A stretch of 5,290 bases of DNA from Pseudomonadota bacterium (GTDB lineage: Bacteria > Pseudomonadota > Alphaproteobacteria > Rhizobiales > Beijerinckiaceae). Location: contig JAGTAM010000176.1 of assembly GCA_023422485.1 (NCBI GenBank), positions 1 through 5,290 of the forward strand, given 5' to 3'. Made by a program: the position numbers and the translations under genes. Of the stretch, positions 4,306 to 5,290 are shown in pieces (positions within the stretch are counted from its first letter, which is position 1; the number at the start of each line of letters is the position of its first letter). The notes under the pieces were generated by a model that saw only the letters and a program-made list of their open reading frames with translations, was not told where the DNA came from and did not search any database.

Positions 4306-5290
4306 ATGGCCGCTCCCAAGCCAGCTCCGAAGGCCGCCGCCATGCCGCCGATGCCGGCCCCGATGCCCGCCCCCCTGCCCGCTCATGCCGGTCACGGGCT
4401 GCCCTCGGGTCCCTCCGATGGGGGCGGCCAGGGCCGCCTCGCGGCTGCCTTCGCCCTGGCGCTCGCCCTGCACGCGGCGGGTCTGATCGGCATCGCCTAT
4501 CTGCGCCTGACGCCTCCTTCTCCCCCGGGGGAGCAGGAGATCACGATCGATCTCGCGCCGCAGATGATGGAGGCCGAGACCCAGGCGCCCGCCGAAACCC
4601 AGCAATCGGAAGCCATTCCGGAAGAGGCCAAGCCCGAGGGCGAGCCGGAGACGGTTCAGCCGGTGGAGACGCCGGAGGAGGTGCAGCCGCCGCCCCCGCC
4701 GGAGATGACGGAGGTCGCCCCGGAGGAGGTGCAGCCGCCCCAGCCCACCGAGATGACGCAGGTGATGCCGGAGGAGGTGCAGCCCCCGCCTCCGCCGCCG
4801 GAGGCCGTCACGGAAGCCCCGCCCGACACGCCGCCCCCGCCGCCGGAAGAGCAGATCATCGCGTCCGAGGCGCAGGAAGCGGAACCGCTGGCGCCGCCCC
4901 CGCCGGTGGCAGCGAAGCCGGAGCGGCCCAAGCCCGATCCCAAGATCGAGGAGCGCCGCAAGGCCGCGCTGGAGAAGACGCGGGAGGCCGAGCGCGAGGC
5001 GCGCCGCAAGGAGATACTCGAGAAGAAGCGCGAGGAGGTCCAGAAGGAGGCGCGGATCAAGGCGTCCAAGGCGAAGGCCGAACGCGACGCCGCCCGGCGC
5101 GCCCAGGCCGCGCAGGCGGGCAATTCGCAGCGCAGCTCCGCGGCGACCTCGCGCCAGAGCGCGACGGGATCGGCCGCCTCAGCCAGCGATCCCAACGCCA
5201 TGGCCGCTTGGCGGGGAGCGCTGGCCTCGGCGATCAAGGGGCGCATGAACCGCGAGGCGGCCGCCGGCACCAGCGGCGGCGTGGCCACCG
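4306..5290 (+). CDS. tonB: TonB family protein, 3' end outside the window
   Basis: Periplasm-spanning protein that carries energy from ExbB-ExbD to outer-membrane receptors. 328 codons are visible without a stop. In order: a 43-residue Pro/Ala/Met-rich cytoplasmic head, a membrane anchor (44-67) with His56 in ALALHAAGL, in the place of the essential TonB His20 of E. coli, an acidic proline-rich region (about 85-200) with PEEVQPP three times at a 16-residue period (123, 139, 155), a Lys/Glu/Arg-rich helix (about 203-270) reminiscent of TolA, a Ser/Thr/Ala/Gln linker (272-296), and the beginning of the TonB C-terminal domain (AWRGALASAIKGRMNREA, 301-318). The rest of that domain is missing because the window ends. 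No good Shine-Dalgarno precedes ATG 4306; translation is probably coupled to exbD, which stops four bases earlier. ATG 4342, 4351 or 4360 are later alternatives. TolA is the main alternative, but ExbB/ExbD next door favours TonB. Confidence 0.9.
   Translation, partial: MAAPKPAPKAAAMPPMPAPMPAPLPAHAGHGLPSGPSDGGGQGRLAAAFALALALHAAGLIGIAYLRLTPPSPPGEQEITIDLAPQMMEAETQAPAETQQSEAIPEEAKPEGEPETVQPVETPEEVQPPPPPEMTEVAPEEVQPPQPTEMTQVMPEEVQPPPPPPEAVTEAPPDTPPPPPEEQIIASEAQEAEPLAPPPPVAAKPERPKPDPKIEERRKAALEKTREAEREARRKEILEKKREEVQKEARIKASKAKAERDAARRAQAAQAGNSQRSSAATSRQSATGSAASASDPNAMAAWRGALASAIKGRMNREAAAGTSGGVAT
4672..4788 (+). repeat. 48-bp tandem repeat inside tonB (three units)
   Basis: The 17-base core CCGGAGGAGGTGCAGCC occurs exactly at 4672, 4720 and 4768, a strict 48-base period encoding PEEVQPP every 16 residues. 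The rest of each unit is similar but not identical (EMTEVA versus EMTQVM), so the duplication is not very recent. In-frame repeat change would lengthen or shorten the periplasmic arm. Confidence 0.85.

Noticed and set aside
4656..5288. 210-codon minus-strand open frame rich in Gly and Ser
   Set aside because: It is the complement of the tonB repeat and proline codons; the Gly-rich repeats arise from CCG/CCC runs on the plus strand.

Overview
The window is high-GC, densely coding DNA, most consistent with an alphaproteobacterium of the Hyphomicrobiales (Rhizobiales), probably in or near Methylobacteriaceae. This placement rests on base composition, an hsp20-DUF1150 gene pair, and an exbB-exbD-tonB operon led by a small secreted protein. 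It is inferred from recognised protein families, not from a marker gene.

Left part (about 1-992): one plus-strand gene for an alpha/beta hydrolase of the ABHD10 type, with an intact Ser-Asp-His triad. A perfect GC-rich hairpin (955-972) separates it from the convergent minus-strand genes.

Middle part (993-2000, minus strand): a small heat-shock protein (Hsp20) followed by a DUF1150 protein. Upstream of hsp20 lies a heat-shock (RpoH-type) promoter candidate, CTTGAT-N17-CCATAT, and a predicted leader of about 98 nt. The Shine-Dalgarno of hsp20 can fold into a weak, GU-rich hairpin, which is the layout of a ROSE-type RNA thermometer. A second CCATAT-type promoter candidate sits just before the DUF1150 gene. 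Heat could therefore act at two levels, transcription and translation.

An intergenic stretch of about 450 bases (2000-2449) divides the two divergent gene groups. It holds short repeats and palindromes but no convincing gene.

Right part (2450-5290, plus strand): a TonB energy-transduction operon. The order is a secreted four-cysteine protein of unknown function, ExbB, ExbD, and TonB cut off by the window end. ExbB and ExbD form the inner-membrane proton channel, and TonB carries the energy across the periplasm to outer-membrane receptors. The leading secreted protein is the least understood member and the best candidate for an undescribed accessory part. TonB has a long proline/alanine-rich cytoplasmic head, a 16-residue repeat and a TolA-like charged helix. 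I saw no CRISPR array, tRNA, rRNA or mobile element.
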